A DNA stretch of 64,000 nucleotides from positions 2,294,001 to 2,358,000 of the forward strand of contig NZ_CP074405.1 in assembly GCF_018388445.1 (NCBI RefSeq). The letters run 5' to 3'. Position numbers and translations under genes: made by a program. Source of the DNA: Cellulomonas wangleii. Its GTDB lineage: Bacteria; Actinomycetota; Actinomycetes; Actinomycetales; Cellulomonadaceae. Position 1 is the stretch's first letter; each line of letters begins with the position of its first letter. The notes under the pieces were generated by a model. The model made no database searches. It worked only from the letters and a program-made list of their open reading frames with translations, and had not been told where the DNA came from. Below are positions 34,902-43,773 of this stretch, piece by piece.

Positions 34902-35501
34902 GTGTTCGGACGCAAGCAGGACCCCCCGCCGACGGTCGACGCGCCCCTCGTCGACGAGCCGCCGCAGCCGGAGCCCACGGGCAAGGGCCGCCCCACGCCC
35001 AAGCGCAAGGAGGCGGAGGCGCGCAACAAGCGACCCCTCGTCCCGACGGACCGCCGGGCCGCCGCACGCGAGGCGCGTGCCCGGAACCGGGCGCTGCGCG
35101 ACCTGGAGTACCAGGCCATGCGCACGGGCGACGAGCGGCACATGCCCCTGCGAGACCGCGGACCGGTGCGCCGCTACGTGCGCGACAGCGTGGACTCGCG
35201 CTGGAACCTCGGCGAGTTCTTCCTGCCGCTCGCGGCGGTGTTCCTGGTCCTGCAGTTCGTCACCGCGCGCAACGCGCCCGTGGTCGCCTTCGCGACGCTG
35301 CTGCTGCTGTACGTCTACATCATCGCGTCGATGGTCGACGCCTGGCTGATGTGGCGCGGGCTGAAGAAGCGCCTCGTCGCGAAGTTCGGCGAGGACAAGC
35401 TCCCGCGCGGTCTGACCATGTACGCGGTCCTCCGTGCGTTCCAGGTGCGTCCGTCGCGGCTGCCGAAGCCGCTCGTCAAGCACGGGCAGCGCCCGGCCTG
35501 A
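34902..35501 (+). CDS. DUF3043 membrane protein
   Basis: The 199-residue protein has a basic N-terminal half with ARNRALRDLEYQAMRTGDE and RYVRDSVDSRWNLGEFFLP, then two membrane helices (about 107-123 and 128-146) and a basic tail. This layout identifies the actinobacterial DUF3043 family (Rv2206 type), function unknown. The GTG start is six bases after TACCCT. Confidence 0.85.
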   Translation: MFGRKQDPPPTVDAPLVDEPPQPEPTGKGRPTPKRKEAEARNKRPLVPTDRRAAAREARARNRALRDLEYQAMRTGDERHMPLRDRGPVRRYVRDSVDSRWNLGEFFLPLAAVFLVLQFVTARNAPVVAFATLLLLYVYIIASMVDAWLMWRGLKKRLVAKFGEDKLPRGLTMYAVLRAFQVRPSRLPKPLVKHGQRPA

Positions 35502-35518
35502 CGGGCCGGGCCGGGCCG

Positions 35519-36343
35519 TCAGCCGCAGGCCCGGACCACCTGGAGCACGACGAAGCCGAGGACGGCCAGCGGCACCACGGGCGGCACCCCGCTGCGGCGG
35601 GGCGCCGCCGGGTCGCCCGCCGTGGCGGACGAGGGGCGAGCCGAGGGCTGCCGCTCGGTCGGCTGCCCGCCGTGGCGCTGCACCGACGAGGGCAGGCCCG
35701 AGCCGGTGGGCACCGGCACCCAGCGGTGGTCCGGCAGCAGCACGTGCCCGTTGACCACGTCGCCGACCCGGTAGGTGCGCTGCGCCGGCGCGGACGCCGC
35801 GGCCTGCGCCGCCGTGCGCTCGGCGGCACGGCTCGCCGCGTCCCGGGCGTCGGCCGCCCGGTGCTCGACCGCCCGCCGGTCCGCGGACGCCTCGTGGGCG
35901 ACCGCGCGGCGCTCCGCGGCGGCGCGCTCCGTGGCGAGCCGGCGCTCGGTCGCCCGCTGCGCGGACCGCTCGGCCGCCGACCGCTCCGGGGTGGGGCGCT
36001 CCGACGTGGTCCGCTCCGCGGTGGACGGTCCGGCACCGGCGCCGGTCGCCGGGCGTCCGGCACCCCGCCGTGCCGACGCGGAGGCGGCACGGGCGCGCAC
36101 CCGCTCCGCGAGCGGCACCCACTCGCCGTCCGGCGTGAGGACGTGCTCGTCGACCACGTCGCCCGCGGCGTACGGCGGTGAGGGATCGCGCCGCAGCGCC
36201 ACCCACGTGAGGTCCGCGTCGAGCATGTGCCCGTCCACGACGTCACCGAGGCGGTAGGGCGAGCCGGCCGTCGGCGAGAGCCGCACCCACTCCCCCGAGC
36301 CGGTCAGCTCGAAGCCGTCCACCACCGCACCGACCGCGTACAT
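35519..36343 (-). CDS. Tail-anchored protein with four copies of a 21-residue module
   Basis: I do not recognise this 274-residue protein. Four copies of a 21-residue module occur at residues 2-22, 30-50, 58-78 and 191-211, with the pattern Y-x-x-G-[DA]-V-V-[DN]-x-[HF]-x-L-x5-W-V-x-[LV]. The first three repeat with an exact 28-residue period. Between the third and fourth copies is an Ala/Arg/Glu-rich segment (108-186) with heptad-like spacing, probably a long helix. A single hydrophobic helix (252-272) ends the protein four residues before the stop, so it should be tail-anchored with the modules in the cytoplasm. GGAGGA precedes the ATG. Confidence 0.7.
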   Translation of the reverse strand: MYAVGAVVDGFELTGSGEWVRLSPTAGSPYRLGDVVDGHMLDADLTWVALRRDPSPPYAAGDVVDEHVLTPDGEWVPLAERVRARAASASARRGAGRPATGAGAGPSTAERTTSERPTPERSAAERSAQRATERRLATERAAAERRAVAHEASADRRAVEHRAADARDAASRAAERTAAQAAASAPAQRTYRVGDVVNGHVLLPDHRWVPVPTGSGLPSSVQRHGGQPTERQPSARPSSATAGDPAAPRRSGVPPVVPLAVLGFVVLQVVRACG

Positions 36344-36399
36344 CGTCCTCCTCCGGCACCCTCGTCGACCTGGCCGCAGGCTACCGTCCGGCGGACCGC

Positions 36400-36552
36400 T
36401 CAGGGCAGCGTCCGCCCAGGTGCCGCGGTGTCGTCGTGCCGCGACGGCGGCGGCGGTCGGTGCCCCAGGCCGTCGCGGCGCACGGTGCGCACGAGGAGGG
36501 CGCCGAGCGCGACGGCGGCGAGCGACGCCAGGAGCACGACCGGGAGCGACAT
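36400..36552 (-). CDS. Small membrane protein (50 residues)
   Basis: A single hydrophobic helix (about residues 3-22, LPVVLLASLAAVALGALLV) is followed by a basic, proline-rich tail. It is divergent from the MocR regulator gene and shares its 62-base promoter region. The ATG lies after TAGGGG with no clear Shine-Dalgarno. Its reality rests on the clean signal-anchor layout and its position. Confidence 0.45.
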   Translation of the reverse strand: MSLPVVLLASLAAVALGALLVRTVRRDGLGHRPPPPSRHDDTAAPGRTLP

Positions 36553-36558
36553 GGCCCC

Positions 36559-36614
36559 TACCGTGGCGTGCCGGTGGCCTTGTCCTCCAGTGCCACTTCG
36601 GCAAGAGTGGCCAC
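36559..36614. promoter_or_regulatory. MocR divergent promoter and candidate operator
   Basis: The region repeats GTGGC/GCCAC elements: GGTGGCC, AGTGCCACTT and AGTGGCCAC. Known MocR/PdxR operators in Actinobacteria contain AAGTGG-type half sites, and AAGTGGCAC is present on the minus strand. AAGAGT (36603-36608) six bases before the ATG is a weak leaderless -10. Confidence 0.35.
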
Positions 36615-38063
36615 ATGCCCCCGACGGCCGACCGCCGCGTGAACGGCGCCCGCCTGCGCACCCTCCTCGGCTCGTGGCACCACCACGGCCCGGCCTACCA
36701 GGCGCTCGCCGACGCGCTGCGCGGCCTGACCCGCTCCGGGACGCTGCCGCTGGCCACACGGCTGCCCGGCGAGCGGGAGGTGGCCGAGGCGCTCGGGGTG
36801 TCGCGGACCACCGTCACGGCGGCCTACGACCTGCTGCGCGACGAGGGCTTCCTCGTCAGCCGGCGCGGGTCCGGCACGGTCACGACGCTGCCGGACCACG
36901 CGGGCGACCGGGCTCCGGCCCGTCTGGGCACCGTGGACGACGAGCTCGTCGACCTGTCCGCCGCGGCCCCGCCCGCGCCCCCGCAGCTCGCGGCCGCGTG
37001 CGCGGCCGCACTCGACGCCCTGCCCCGGTACACCGCCCGGGCCGGGTACCTGCCGCTCGGCCTGCCCGACCTGCGGGCCGCGATCGCGGAGCGGTACACG
37101 CGCCGCGGCGTGCGCACCACCCCGGACCAGGTCCTGGTCACCACGGGCGGTCAGCAGGCGATCCACCTGCTCGCCGGCACGTTCGCGGGCACCGGCGACC
37201 GGGTCGTGGTCGAGCACCCCACCTACCCGCACGCGGTCGACGCGGTCCGGGCCGTCGGCGCACGTCCCGTCCCCGTGCCCGTGACGACGCAGGGCACCGA
37301 CCTGGACCTGCTCGCCTCCACCCTGCGCCAGGCCTCGCCACGCCTCGTCTACCTGGTCCCCGACCACCACAACCCGACGGGCACGTCGCTGCCGGACCAG
37401 GACCGTGAGCACGTGCGCGACCTGGCCCGCCGTACCCGGACGGTGGTGGTCGGCGACGAGACGCTCACGGACCTCACGCTCGACGGCGCGGACCCCGCCC
37501 CGTTCGCGGGCGGCGGGGGTGCCGACCGGTACGTCGTGTGCGTGGGATCCGCGTCGAAGTCGTTCTGGGGTGGTCTGCGGGTCGGGTGGGTCAGGGCGCA
37601 CCCGGACGTGGTCGCCGCACTGGGACAGCGCCGTGCGCACGTGGACCTCTGCACGTCGGTGCTCGACCAGCTGGTGACCCTGCGACTGCTGGACCGGGCC
37701 GACGAGATCCTCGCCGAGCGGCGCGCGACGGTCCGCGCCCAGCGCGACGCCCTGCTGGGCATGCTCGCGCGTGACCTGCCCGACTGGCAGGTGGCGGTCC
37801 CGCACGGCGGGCTGTCCACGTGGGTCGACCTGGGGGCCCCGGTGTCGACGACGCTCGCCGCACTGGCCCACGGCCACGGCGTGCGCGTCGCGCCCGGTCC
37901 GGCGTTCGGCGTGGACGGCACCTTCGAGGACCGCCTGCGCGTGCCGTTCTCGCAGGACGCCGCCACCCTGCGCCGGGCGGTCGACGGCCTGGCCGCGGCC
38001 TGGGCGGCCCTGGGCACCCGGACGTCGGCGCGCGTGGCGGGGGGTCAGCCGACGCTGGTGTGA
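36615..38063 (+). CDS. MocR-type GntR/aminotransferase regulator
   Basis: The 482-residue protein joins an N-terminal GntR winged helix (LPGEREVAEALGVSRTTVTAAYDLL) to a full fold-type I aminotransferase domain with VPDHHNPTG and the PLP lysine in GSASKSFWGG. Such regulators sense PLP or an amine. The likely target is unknown: no pdxST genes are nearby, and the only divergent neighbour is the 50-residue membrane protein. Confidence 0.88.
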   Translation: MPPTADRRVNGARLRTLLGSWHHHGPAYQALADALRGLTRSGTLPLATRLPGEREVAEALGVSRTTVTAAYDLLRDEGFLVSRRGSGTVTTLPDHAGDRAPARLGTVDDELVDLSAAAPPAPPQLAAACAAALDALPRYTARAGYLPLGLPDLRAAIAERYTRRGVRTTPDQVLVTTGGQQAIHLLAGTFAGTGDRVVVEHPTYPHAVDAVRAVGARPVPVPVTTQGTDLDLLASTLRQASPRLVYLVPDHHNPTGTSLPDQDREHVRDLARRTRTVVVGDETLTDLTLDGADPAPFAGGGGADRYVVCVGSASKSFWGGLRVGWVRAHPDVVAALGQRRAHVDLCTSVLDQLVTLRLLDRADEILAERRATVRAQRDALLGMLARDLPDWQVAVPHGGLSTWVDLGAPVSTTLAALAHGHGVRVAPGPAFGVDGTFEDRLRVPFSQDAATLRRAVDGLAAAWAALGTRTSARVAGGQPTLV

Positions 38064-38066
38064 CCG

Positions 38067-38282
38067 TCAGCCGGCGGGCAGCTCGATGACCGGCGGCACG
38101 TCGTCCTCACCGAGCTGCAGCACGACGCGACGGACACCCTGACCGGCCAGGGCGCGCCAGTGCTCGCCCAGCCACTGCTCCGCCTCGAACCGCGCGAGGA
38201 ACACCGGGCTGCCGGGCCGGTCGACGGCCAGGCCACCCGCGTCCTCGAGCCGCCACTGCCAGCGGGCGCGTACCAGGCTCAC
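38067..38282 (-). CDS. Small protein translationally coupled to pyrD
   Basis: The 71-residue product (MSLVRARWQWRLEDAGGLAV and onward) is soluble and acidic, with no recognised domain. The GTG start overlaps the pyrD stop by four bases (GTGA), so it is translated from the pyrD message. It ends four bases from the convergent MocR gene. Confidence 0.65.
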   Translation of the reverse strand: MSLVRARWQWRLEDAGGLAVDRPGSPVFLARFEAEQWLGEHWRALAGQGVRRVVLQLGEDDVPPVIELPAG

Positions 38283-39331
38283 CGCGCACCTCCGCGGCGG
38301 GCGTCGTCCGCGAGCGCGCGCGAGACGCGCGCGGGGAAGGCCGGTCCCTCGTAGACGAACGCCGTGTAGGCCTGCACGAGCGTGGCCCCCACCGCCAGGT
38401 ACTCGCGCGCGTCGGCGGGCGAGGCGATGCCCCCGACGCCGATGATGACGGCCTCCTCGCCCAGCCGCGTGCGCAGCCGTGCGACGACGTCGAGCCCACG
38501 GGCGAGCAGCGGCGGACCGGAGAGCCCGCCCGGGCCGAGGGTGTGCCCGACGGTGGTGTTGACCGCGACGACACCGTCCAGGCCGAGCTCGGCCACCAGC
38601 TCGGCGACCGCGTCGACGTCGGCGTCGGACAGGTCCGGCGCGATCTTCACCAGCACGGGGACGACGGGGCGCCCGGCCCGCGCGGTCGCCTCGTCGGCGG
38701 CGACGCGCGTCGCGGTGAGCACGGGCCGTAGCGACTCGACGGCCTGCAGGTCGCGCAGGCCCGGGGTGTTGGGCGACGACACGTTGACCACGAGGTAGTC
38801 GGCGTACGGGGCCAGGCGTCCGGCGCTGGTCGCGTAGTCGGCGGGCGCCTCGGCCGCCGGGGTCACCTTCGTCTTGCCGATGTTGACCCCGACGACGAGC
38901 GAGCGGCCGTGCGGTGTGGCCCGCAGCCGGCGCAGCCGTGCGGCGACCGCTGCCGACCCCTCGTTGTTGAAGCCCATGCGGTTGCGCAGCGCTCGCTGGT
39001 CGAGGACCCGCCACAGTCGCGGCTTCTCGTTGCCGGGCTGCGGCTCCGCGGTGACGGTGCCGATCTCCACGAAGGAGTAGCCGAGCATCGCCAGGCCCTC
39101 GACCGCGCGGGCGTTCTTGTCGAAGCCCGCCGCCAGGCCGAACCGGCCGGGCAGGGTGCGTCCCCAGACGCGCACGGCGCCCGCGCCGCCGCGGGGCACC
39201 CGCAGTGCCCGCGACACGAGGGACCGCAGCCCCGGCACCCGCCCCACGGCGCCGATCAGCGCGAACGCCAGCTCGTGCGCCCGCTCGGGGTCCATGCGAC
39301 GGAAGACCAGGTCGAACAGGAGCCGGTACAC
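38279..39331 (-). CDS. pyrD: Dihydroorotate dehydrogenase, class 2
   Basis: The 350-residue membrane-associated flavoenzyme oxidises dihydroorotate to orotate in pyrimidine synthesis, passing electrons to the quinone pool. The N-terminal amphipathic helix (YRLLFDLVFRRMDPERAHEL), GLAAGFDKN, NRMGFNN and VNVSSPNTPGLR (catalytic serine of class 2) are present. The GTG start lies seven bases after TAGGGT. Confidence 0.93.
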   Translation of the reverse strand: MYRLLFDLVFRRMDPERAHELAFALIGAVGRVPGLRSLVSRALRVPRGGAGAVRVWGRTLPGRFGLAAGFDKNARAVEGLAMLGYSFVEIGTVTAEPQPGNEKPRLWRVLDQRALRNRMGFNNEGSAAVAARLRRLRATPHGRSLVVGVNIGKTKVTPAAEAPADYATSAGRLAPYADYLVVNVSSPNTPGLRDLQAVESLRPVLTATRVAADEATARAGRPVVPVLVKIAPDLSDADVDAVAELVAELGLDGVVAVNTTVGHTLGPGGLSGPPLLARGLDVVARLRTRLGEEAVIIGVGGIASPADAREYLAVGATLVQAYTAFVYEGPAFPARVSRALADDARRGGAR

Positions 39332-39336
39332 GCCGA

Positions 39337-39807
39337 TCACCCTACGGCCGGCGGGTCGCTCGGGGTCCGGCCGTCCACGGCGGCGCCGCGGTCCCCGGTG
39401 CGCCGCAGCCACCACAGCCCGACGAACGGCAGCACCAGCGGGACGTAGCCGTACCCCGCGCCGAACCGCGACCAGACCGTCTCGTCCGGGAAGTCGCCGA
39501 CGTCGACCACGGACAGCGTCCCCACGGTGAGCACGCCGACCAGCTCGAACACGACCGCGACCCAGGCGGTGGCCCGCCGGTCGCGCGCCAGCGCGACGGT
39601 CGCCACGACGTAGACGATGCCGGCGGCCAGCGACAGCACGTACGCGACGGGCGCCTCGTCGAGCTTGGTGCCGACCTGGTAGAGGCCGCGCGCCGTCGCC
39701 GCGATCGCGAGCACGCCGTAGACCGCGACGAGCAGTCGCCCGCCGCCGGTCCCGGTCGCGCGGTGCGACGGCGTGGCACCCGGTGCGGTGCGGCCCGACC
39801 CGGTCAC
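39337..39807 (-). CDS. Four-helix membrane protein, unknown function
   Basis: The 156-residue product has a short polar N-terminus and four hydrophobic helices (about 24-42, 55-75, 82-100, 119-137). I do not recognise a family. The GTG start lies one base after the TGA of the upstream membrane protein gene, so the two are an operon. The 3' end overlaps the pyrD promoter. Confidence 0.7.
   Translation of the reverse strand: MTGSGRTAPGATPSHRATGTGGGRLLVAVYGVLAIAATARGLYQVGTKLDEAPVAYVLSLAAGIVYVVATVALARDRRATAWVAVVFELVGVLTVGTLSVVDVGDFPDETVWSRFGAGYGYVPLVLPFVGLWWLRRTGDRGAAVDGRTPSDPPAVG
39339..39344 (-). promoter_or_regulatory. -10 box, leaderless type
   Basis: TAGGGT on the minus strand, seven bases before the pyrD GTG. 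Confidence 0.55.
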
Positions 39808-39808
39808 G

Positions 39809-40165
39809 TCAGGCCGCCCAGATCTGCAGCAGACGCAGCTCGAGGAACGCGACCGTCAGCACGGCGACGAGCAGGACGACCGAGCTCCACCGGGTGCGCT
39901 CGGCGAACGCCCAGGCGGCGGCCACGGGAACCACGACCAGCTGCGTCACGACGTAGCCCCACAGCAGCACGCCGTCGACGTCCTGGTCACCCGTCGCCTG
40001 CACGACCGCGAGGACGACGCCCTGCAGCACCAGCACACCCTCGACGACGGCGCCGCCCCAGAGCTGCCGCAGGACGACCGGACGGTCGGCCACGACGAAC
40101 CACCCGGCCCATCCGGCCAGTGCGAGGCAGAGGGCGGCGACGAGCAGCGCGAGAGGGAGGAACAC
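39809..40165 (-). CDS. Four-helix membrane protein, unknown function
   Basis: The 118-residue protein is almost entirely hydrophobic, with four helices and short loops, and ends RLLQIWAA. The GTG start is placed by TAGGTT eight bases upstream. It is followed by a second small membrane protein of similar layout, which suggests a two-component membrane complex or an ancient duplication; neither can be shown by eye. Confidence 0.65.
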   Translation of the reverse strand: MFLPLALLVAALCLALAGWAGWFVVADRPVVLRQLWGGAVVEGVLVLQGVVLAVVQATGDQDVDGVLLWGYVVTQLVVVPVAAAWAFAERTRWSSVVLLVAVLTVAFLELRLLQIWAA

Positions 40166-40173
40166 GGTGCCAC

Positions 40174-40179
40174 AACCTA
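40174..40179 (-). promoter_or_regulatory. -10 box, leaderless type
   Basis: TAGGTT on the minus strand, eight bases before the GTG at 40165. Confidence 0.5.
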
Positions 40180-40232
40180 CCGCGCACCGCCGACCGGGCC
40201 GCACGTCCGCCGGGACCCGGTCCGGGCGCGGC

Positions 40233-40238
40233 TACCAT
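40233..40238 (+). promoter_or_regulatory. -10 box, leaderless type
   Basis: TACCAT lies seven bases before the GTG of the leucyl aminopeptidase gene. Confidence 0.55.
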
Positions 40239-40245
40239 CGGGTAC

Positions 40246-41727
40246 GTGATCTCGCTGACCTCCTCCTCCCCCGCCGAGCTCGACGTCGACGCCGTCGTCG
40301 TGGGTGTCCAGGCCCAGGGCACGTCCGTCGTCCCCGTCGCCGCCGACTGGCTCCCCGCCGAGCTGACGCGCCAGATCACGCAGGACGGTGCACGCCTCGG
40401 CATCACCGGAGCGGTCGACGAGGTGCGCCGGCTCCCCGGCACCGGGCTGCGCGCGGCCATGCTGGTCGTGACCGGCCTGGGCGACGGCCCGACCGACGCC
40501 GGCACGCCGGCGGGTGCGGAGCTGCTGCGCCGCGCGGCCGGTGCCGCGACCCGCGAGCTCACCGGCCTGGACTCGGTGGCGCTCGCGCTGCCCGCGCAGG
40601 ATGCCGACGCGGTGGCCGCCGTGGCCGAGGGCGCCCTGCTCGGCGCCTACGGGTTCGCCCGCTACCACGCGCAGGACGCCCCGGTCGGGCGCATCGAGCT
40701 CGTCACGCCCGTGGTGAAGGACAAGGCGGCCAAGGCCGCGCTGGCGCGGGCCGAGGTGCTCGCGGAGGCCGTCCACGGCACGCGCGACCTGGTCAACACG
40801 GCTCCCAACGACCTGTACCCCGCCGCGTTCGCGGACCTCGCCAAGGCGGCGGTCAAGGCGGCCGGCACCCGGTCGCTCAAGATCACGGTCCTCGACGAGA
40901 AGGCGCTCGCCGCCGGCGGCTACGGCGGCCTGGTCGGCGTCGGGCAGGGCTCGGCGCGTCCGCCGCGGCTCGTCAAGGTCGCGTACTCCCCGTCCAAGGC
41001 GTCGGGTCACGTCGCCCTGGTCGGCAAGGGCATCACGTTCGACTCCGGCGGCATCTCGATCAAGCCCGCGGCCGGCATGGAGGCGATGAAGTCCGACATG
41101 GCCGGTGCGGCCGCCGTGCTGCACACGGTCGTCGCGGCCGCGCGCCTGGGCCTGCCGGTGGCGGTCACCGGCTGGCTCTGCCTGGCCGAGAACATGCCGT
41201 CGGGCACGGCCCAGCGTCCCTCGGACGTCGTGACGATCCGTGGCGGCAAGACCGTCGAGGTCCTCAACACCGATGCCGAGGGCCGGCTCGTGATGGCCGA
41301 CGGCCTGGTGGCGGCGGTCGAGGAGAAGCCCGACCTCGTCGTCGACATCGCCACGCTCACCGGTGCGCAGATGGTCGCCCTCGGCCACCGCGTGTCCGCG
41401 GTGATGGGCACGGACGAGGCGCGCGCCGAGCTGGTCGACGCCGCGCACGGCGCGGGCGAGCAGTTCTGGCCGATGCCGCTGCCGGCCGACCTGCGCGCGG
41501 GCCTGAAGTCGAAGGTCGCGGACCTGGCGAACATCGGGGACCGGTTCGGCGGCATGCTGACGGCCGGGATCTTCCTGCAGGAGTTCGTCGGGACGACCCC
41601 GTGGGCGCACCTCGACGTGGCCGGCCCGGCGTTCAACGAGCGCACCCCGTTCGGCTACACCCCCGTCGGCGGGACCGGCGTGGGTGTCCGCACGCTGCTG
41701 CGGCTGCTGGAGCAGCGCGCCTCCTGA
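40246..41727 (+). CDS. pepB: Leucyl aminopeptidase (M17)
   Basis: The 493-residue enzyme removes N-terminal residues from peptides in the cytoplasm as a hexamer with two metal ions. The signature NTDAEGRLVMAD and the metal-lysine stretch VGKGITFDSGGISIKPA are intact. A much longer open frame exists upstream but the TACCAT box and the domain boundary favour the GTG at 40246. It matches Rv2213 in gene order. Confidence 0.92.
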   Translation: MISLTSSSPAELDVDAVVVGVQAQGTSVVPVAADWLPAELTRQITQDGARLGITGAVDEVRRLPGTGLRAAMLVVTGLGDGPTDAGTPAGAELLRRAAGAATRELTGLDSVALALPAQDADAVAAVAEGALLGAYGFARYHAQDAPVGRIELVTPVVKDKAAKAALARAEVLAEAVHGTRDLVNTAPNDLYPAAFADLAKAAVKAAGTRSLKITVLDEKALAAGGYGGLVGVGQGSARPPRLVKVAYSPSKASGHVALVGKGITFDSGGISIKPAAGMEAMKSDMAGAAAVLHTVVAAARLGLPVAVTGWLCLAENMPSGTAQRPSDVVTIRGGKTVEVLNTDAEGRLVMADGLVAAVEEKPDLVVDIATLTGAQMVALGHRVSAVMGTDEARAELVDAAHGAGEQFWPMPLPADLRAGLKSKVADLANIGDRFGGMLTAGIFLQEFVGTTPWAHLDVAGPAFNERTPFGYTPVGGTGVGVRTLLRLLEQRAS

Positions 41728-41741
41728 CCGACGGCCGGGGC

Positions 41742-41773
41742 GCTGCGGTCCGACCCGCACGGCGGGCCGCAGC
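41742..41773. terminator. Weak hairpin after pepB
   Basis: GCTGCGG (41742-41748) pairs with CCGCAGC (41767-41773), with a further four imperfect pairs inside. Confidence 0.4.
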
Positions 41774-41798
41774 CCTCGACCCCCGGCGGGCGGCTGCG

Positions 41799-42158
41799 TC
41801 AGCCGAGCTCGGTGGCGCGGCGTCGGCGCTCGATGCGCTGCCGGGAGTTCCAGTCCCGGACCCGCTGCGGGTACCCGGTCCGCTGGACGTCGTAGACCGG
41901 GATCTGCAGGTCACGTGCGAGCGCGGCGGCCGTCCGCTCGTCGGGCACCTTGCGGCGCGTCCACTCCCCGTCGGTCGCCACGAGCATGAGCGTCGTGGGC
42001 GTGACGTTGGTCCGCGGCTCGACGTACGCCTCGACCCCGACGCGCGTCGCGACGAACTCGCGCAGGTACGCGAGGGTCTCGGCGCGTGCGCTGCGGCCGG
42101 CCGGCACGTCCGTCGACGACTCCGCGCGTGCCGACCGTCGTCGGGAGAAGAGACCCAT
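41799..42158 (-). CDS. Conserved hypothetical protein
   Basis: The 119-residue protein begins MGLFSRRRSARAE and contains a compact alpha/beta unit (TLAYLREFVATRVGVEAYVE, TLMLVATDGEWTRRKV). I have seen similar small proteins beside lpd genes in Actinobacteria but know no function. The ATG lies six bases after TAGGGT. It is divergent from the lpd gene. Confidence 0.7.
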   Translation of the reverse strand: MGLFSRRRSARAESSTDVPAGRSARAETLAYLREFVATRVGVEAYVEPRTNVTPTTLMLVATDGEWTRRKVPDERTAAALARDLQIPVYDVQRTGYPQRVRDWNSRQRIERRRRATELG

Positions 42159-42164
42159 GCGCGC

Positions 42165-42170
42165 ACCCTA
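42165..42170 (-). promoter_or_regulatory. -10 box, leaderless type
   Basis: TAGGGT on the minus strand, six bases before the ATG at 42158. Confidence 0.55.
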
Positions 42171-42361
42171 CCGATGCAGCCTGCACACGGCCTGGGTGGC
42201 GCGGCGCCGGATCGTGCGTCCTCGTCCGCCACGACGCCGCAGGTCATGGGACGTCTGTCGTGGGGCTCACACCCGCACTTGTGGTAGACGGTTCGTCGCG
42301 GAGTGGACGGGATGACAAGATGGGGCCGCAGCAGATCCCAGACCCTCCGAGGAGTGCGCAC

Positions 42362-43744
42362 GTGGCCGACAACGGCACCGCTTTCGACATCGTCGTCCTG
42401 GGCGGAGGCAGTGGCGGCTACGCAGCCGCGCTGCGCGCCGCCGAGCTCGGCAAGACCGTGGCCCTGGTCGAGGCCGACAAGGTGGGTGGCACCTGCCTGC
42501 ACCGCGGGTGCATCCCGACCAAGGCGCTCCTGCACGCGGCCGAGCTCGCCGACAACGCCCGCGAGGGCGCGCAGTTCGGGGTGCACAGCACGCTCGAGCG
42601 CATCGACATGGCTGGCGTGAACACCTACAAGGACAACGTGATCGGCCGGCTCTACAAGGGCCTGCAGGGTCTCATCAAGTCCCGCAAGATCGAGGTCGTC
42701 GAGGGCTACGGCAAGCTCACCGGCCCGAACACCGTCCAGGTGGGCGACCGCACGCTGACCGGTGAGCACATCGTGCTCGGCACCGGCTCGTACGCGCGCT
42801 CGCTGCCCGGTCTGGAGATCGGCGGCCGGGTCATCACCTCCGACCAGGCGCTGACGCTCGACTGGGTGCCGCGCTCCGCGATCATCCTCGGCGGCGGCGT
42901 CATCGGCTCCGAGTTCGCGAGCGTCTGGAAGTCGTTCGGTGCCGACGTCACGATCATCGAGGCGCTCCCCCACCTGGTCCCGAACGAGGACGAGGCGATC
43001 TCCAAGGCGTTCGAGCGCGCGTTCCGCAAGCGCGGCATCAAGTTCAACCTCGGCGTCCGGTTCTCGGGCGTCACGCAGGACGACAACGGCGTGCACGTCT
43101 CGCTGGAGGACGGCAAGACCTTCGACGCCGACGTGCTGCTCGTCGCGGTGGGCCGCGGCCCGAACACCGGCGGCCTGGGCTACGAGGAGCAGGGCATCAC
43201 GCTCGACCGCGGCTTCGTCATCACCGACGAGCGCCTGCACACCGGCGTCGCGAACATCTACGCGGTCGGCGACATCGTCCCCGGCCTGCAGCTCGCGCAC
43301 CGCGGCTTCCAGCAGGGCATCTTCGTCGCCGAGCAGATCGCGGGCCTCAACCCGCCGCTCATCGACGAGTCCGGCATCCCGCGCGTGACGTACTCCGACC
43401 CGGAGGTCGGCTCGGTCGGCGTCACGGAGAAGCGTGCCAAGGAGCTCTACGGCGACGACGGCGTCGACGTCCTCGAGTACAACCTGGGCGGCAACGGCAA
43501 GAGCCAGATCCTCGCCACCCAGGGCTTCATCAAGCTCGTCCGCAAGAAGGACGGGCCGGTCGTCGGTGTGCACATGATCGGTGCGCGCGTCGGCGAGCTC
43601 ATCGGCGAGGGTCAGCTGATCGTCAACTGGGAGGCCTACCCGGAGGACGTCGCCCAGCTGGTCCACGCGCACCCCACGCAGAACGAGGCTCTCGGTGAGG
43701 CGTTCCTCGCGCTCGCCGGCAAGCCGCTGCACGCCCACAACTGA
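42362..43744 (+). CDS. lpd: Dihydrolipoamide dehydrogenase
   Basis: The 460-residue flavoprotein (E3) reoxidises dihydrolipoamide for 2-oxoacid dehydrogenase complexes. FAD motif [16 protein letters not shown], redox disulfide C45-x4-C50 (GGTCLHRGC), NAD motif [14 protein letters not shown] and the C-terminal HAHPTQNE with the active-site His-Glu are present. The GTG start has GAGGAG seven bases upstream. It is followed by sucB after 29 bases and forms an operon with it. Confidence 0.95.
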   Translation: MADNGTAFDIVVLGGGSGGYAAALRAAELGKTVALVEADKVGGTCLHRGCIPTKALLHAAELADNAREGAQFGVHSTLERIDMAGVNTYKDNVIGRLYKGLQGLIKSRKIEVVEGYGKLTGPNTVQVGDRTLTGEHIVLGTGSYARSLPGLEIGGRVITSDQALTLDWVPRSAIILGGGVIGSEFASVWKSFGADVTIIEALPHLVPNEDEAISKAFERAFRKRGIKFNLGVRFSGVTQDDNGVHVSLEDGKTFDADVLLVAVGRGPNTGGLGYEEQGITLDRGFVITDERLHTGVANIYAVGDIVPGLQLAHRGFQQGIFVAEQIAGLNPPLIDESGIPRVTYSDPEVGSVGVTEKRAKELYGDDGVDVLEYNLGGNGKSQILATQGFIKLVRKKDGPVVGVHMIGARVGELIGEGQLIVNWEAYPEDVAQLVHAHPTQNEALGEAFLALAGKPLHAHN

Positions 43745-43773
43745 CCCCAGGACCCAAGGAGACACGAGCGGTC

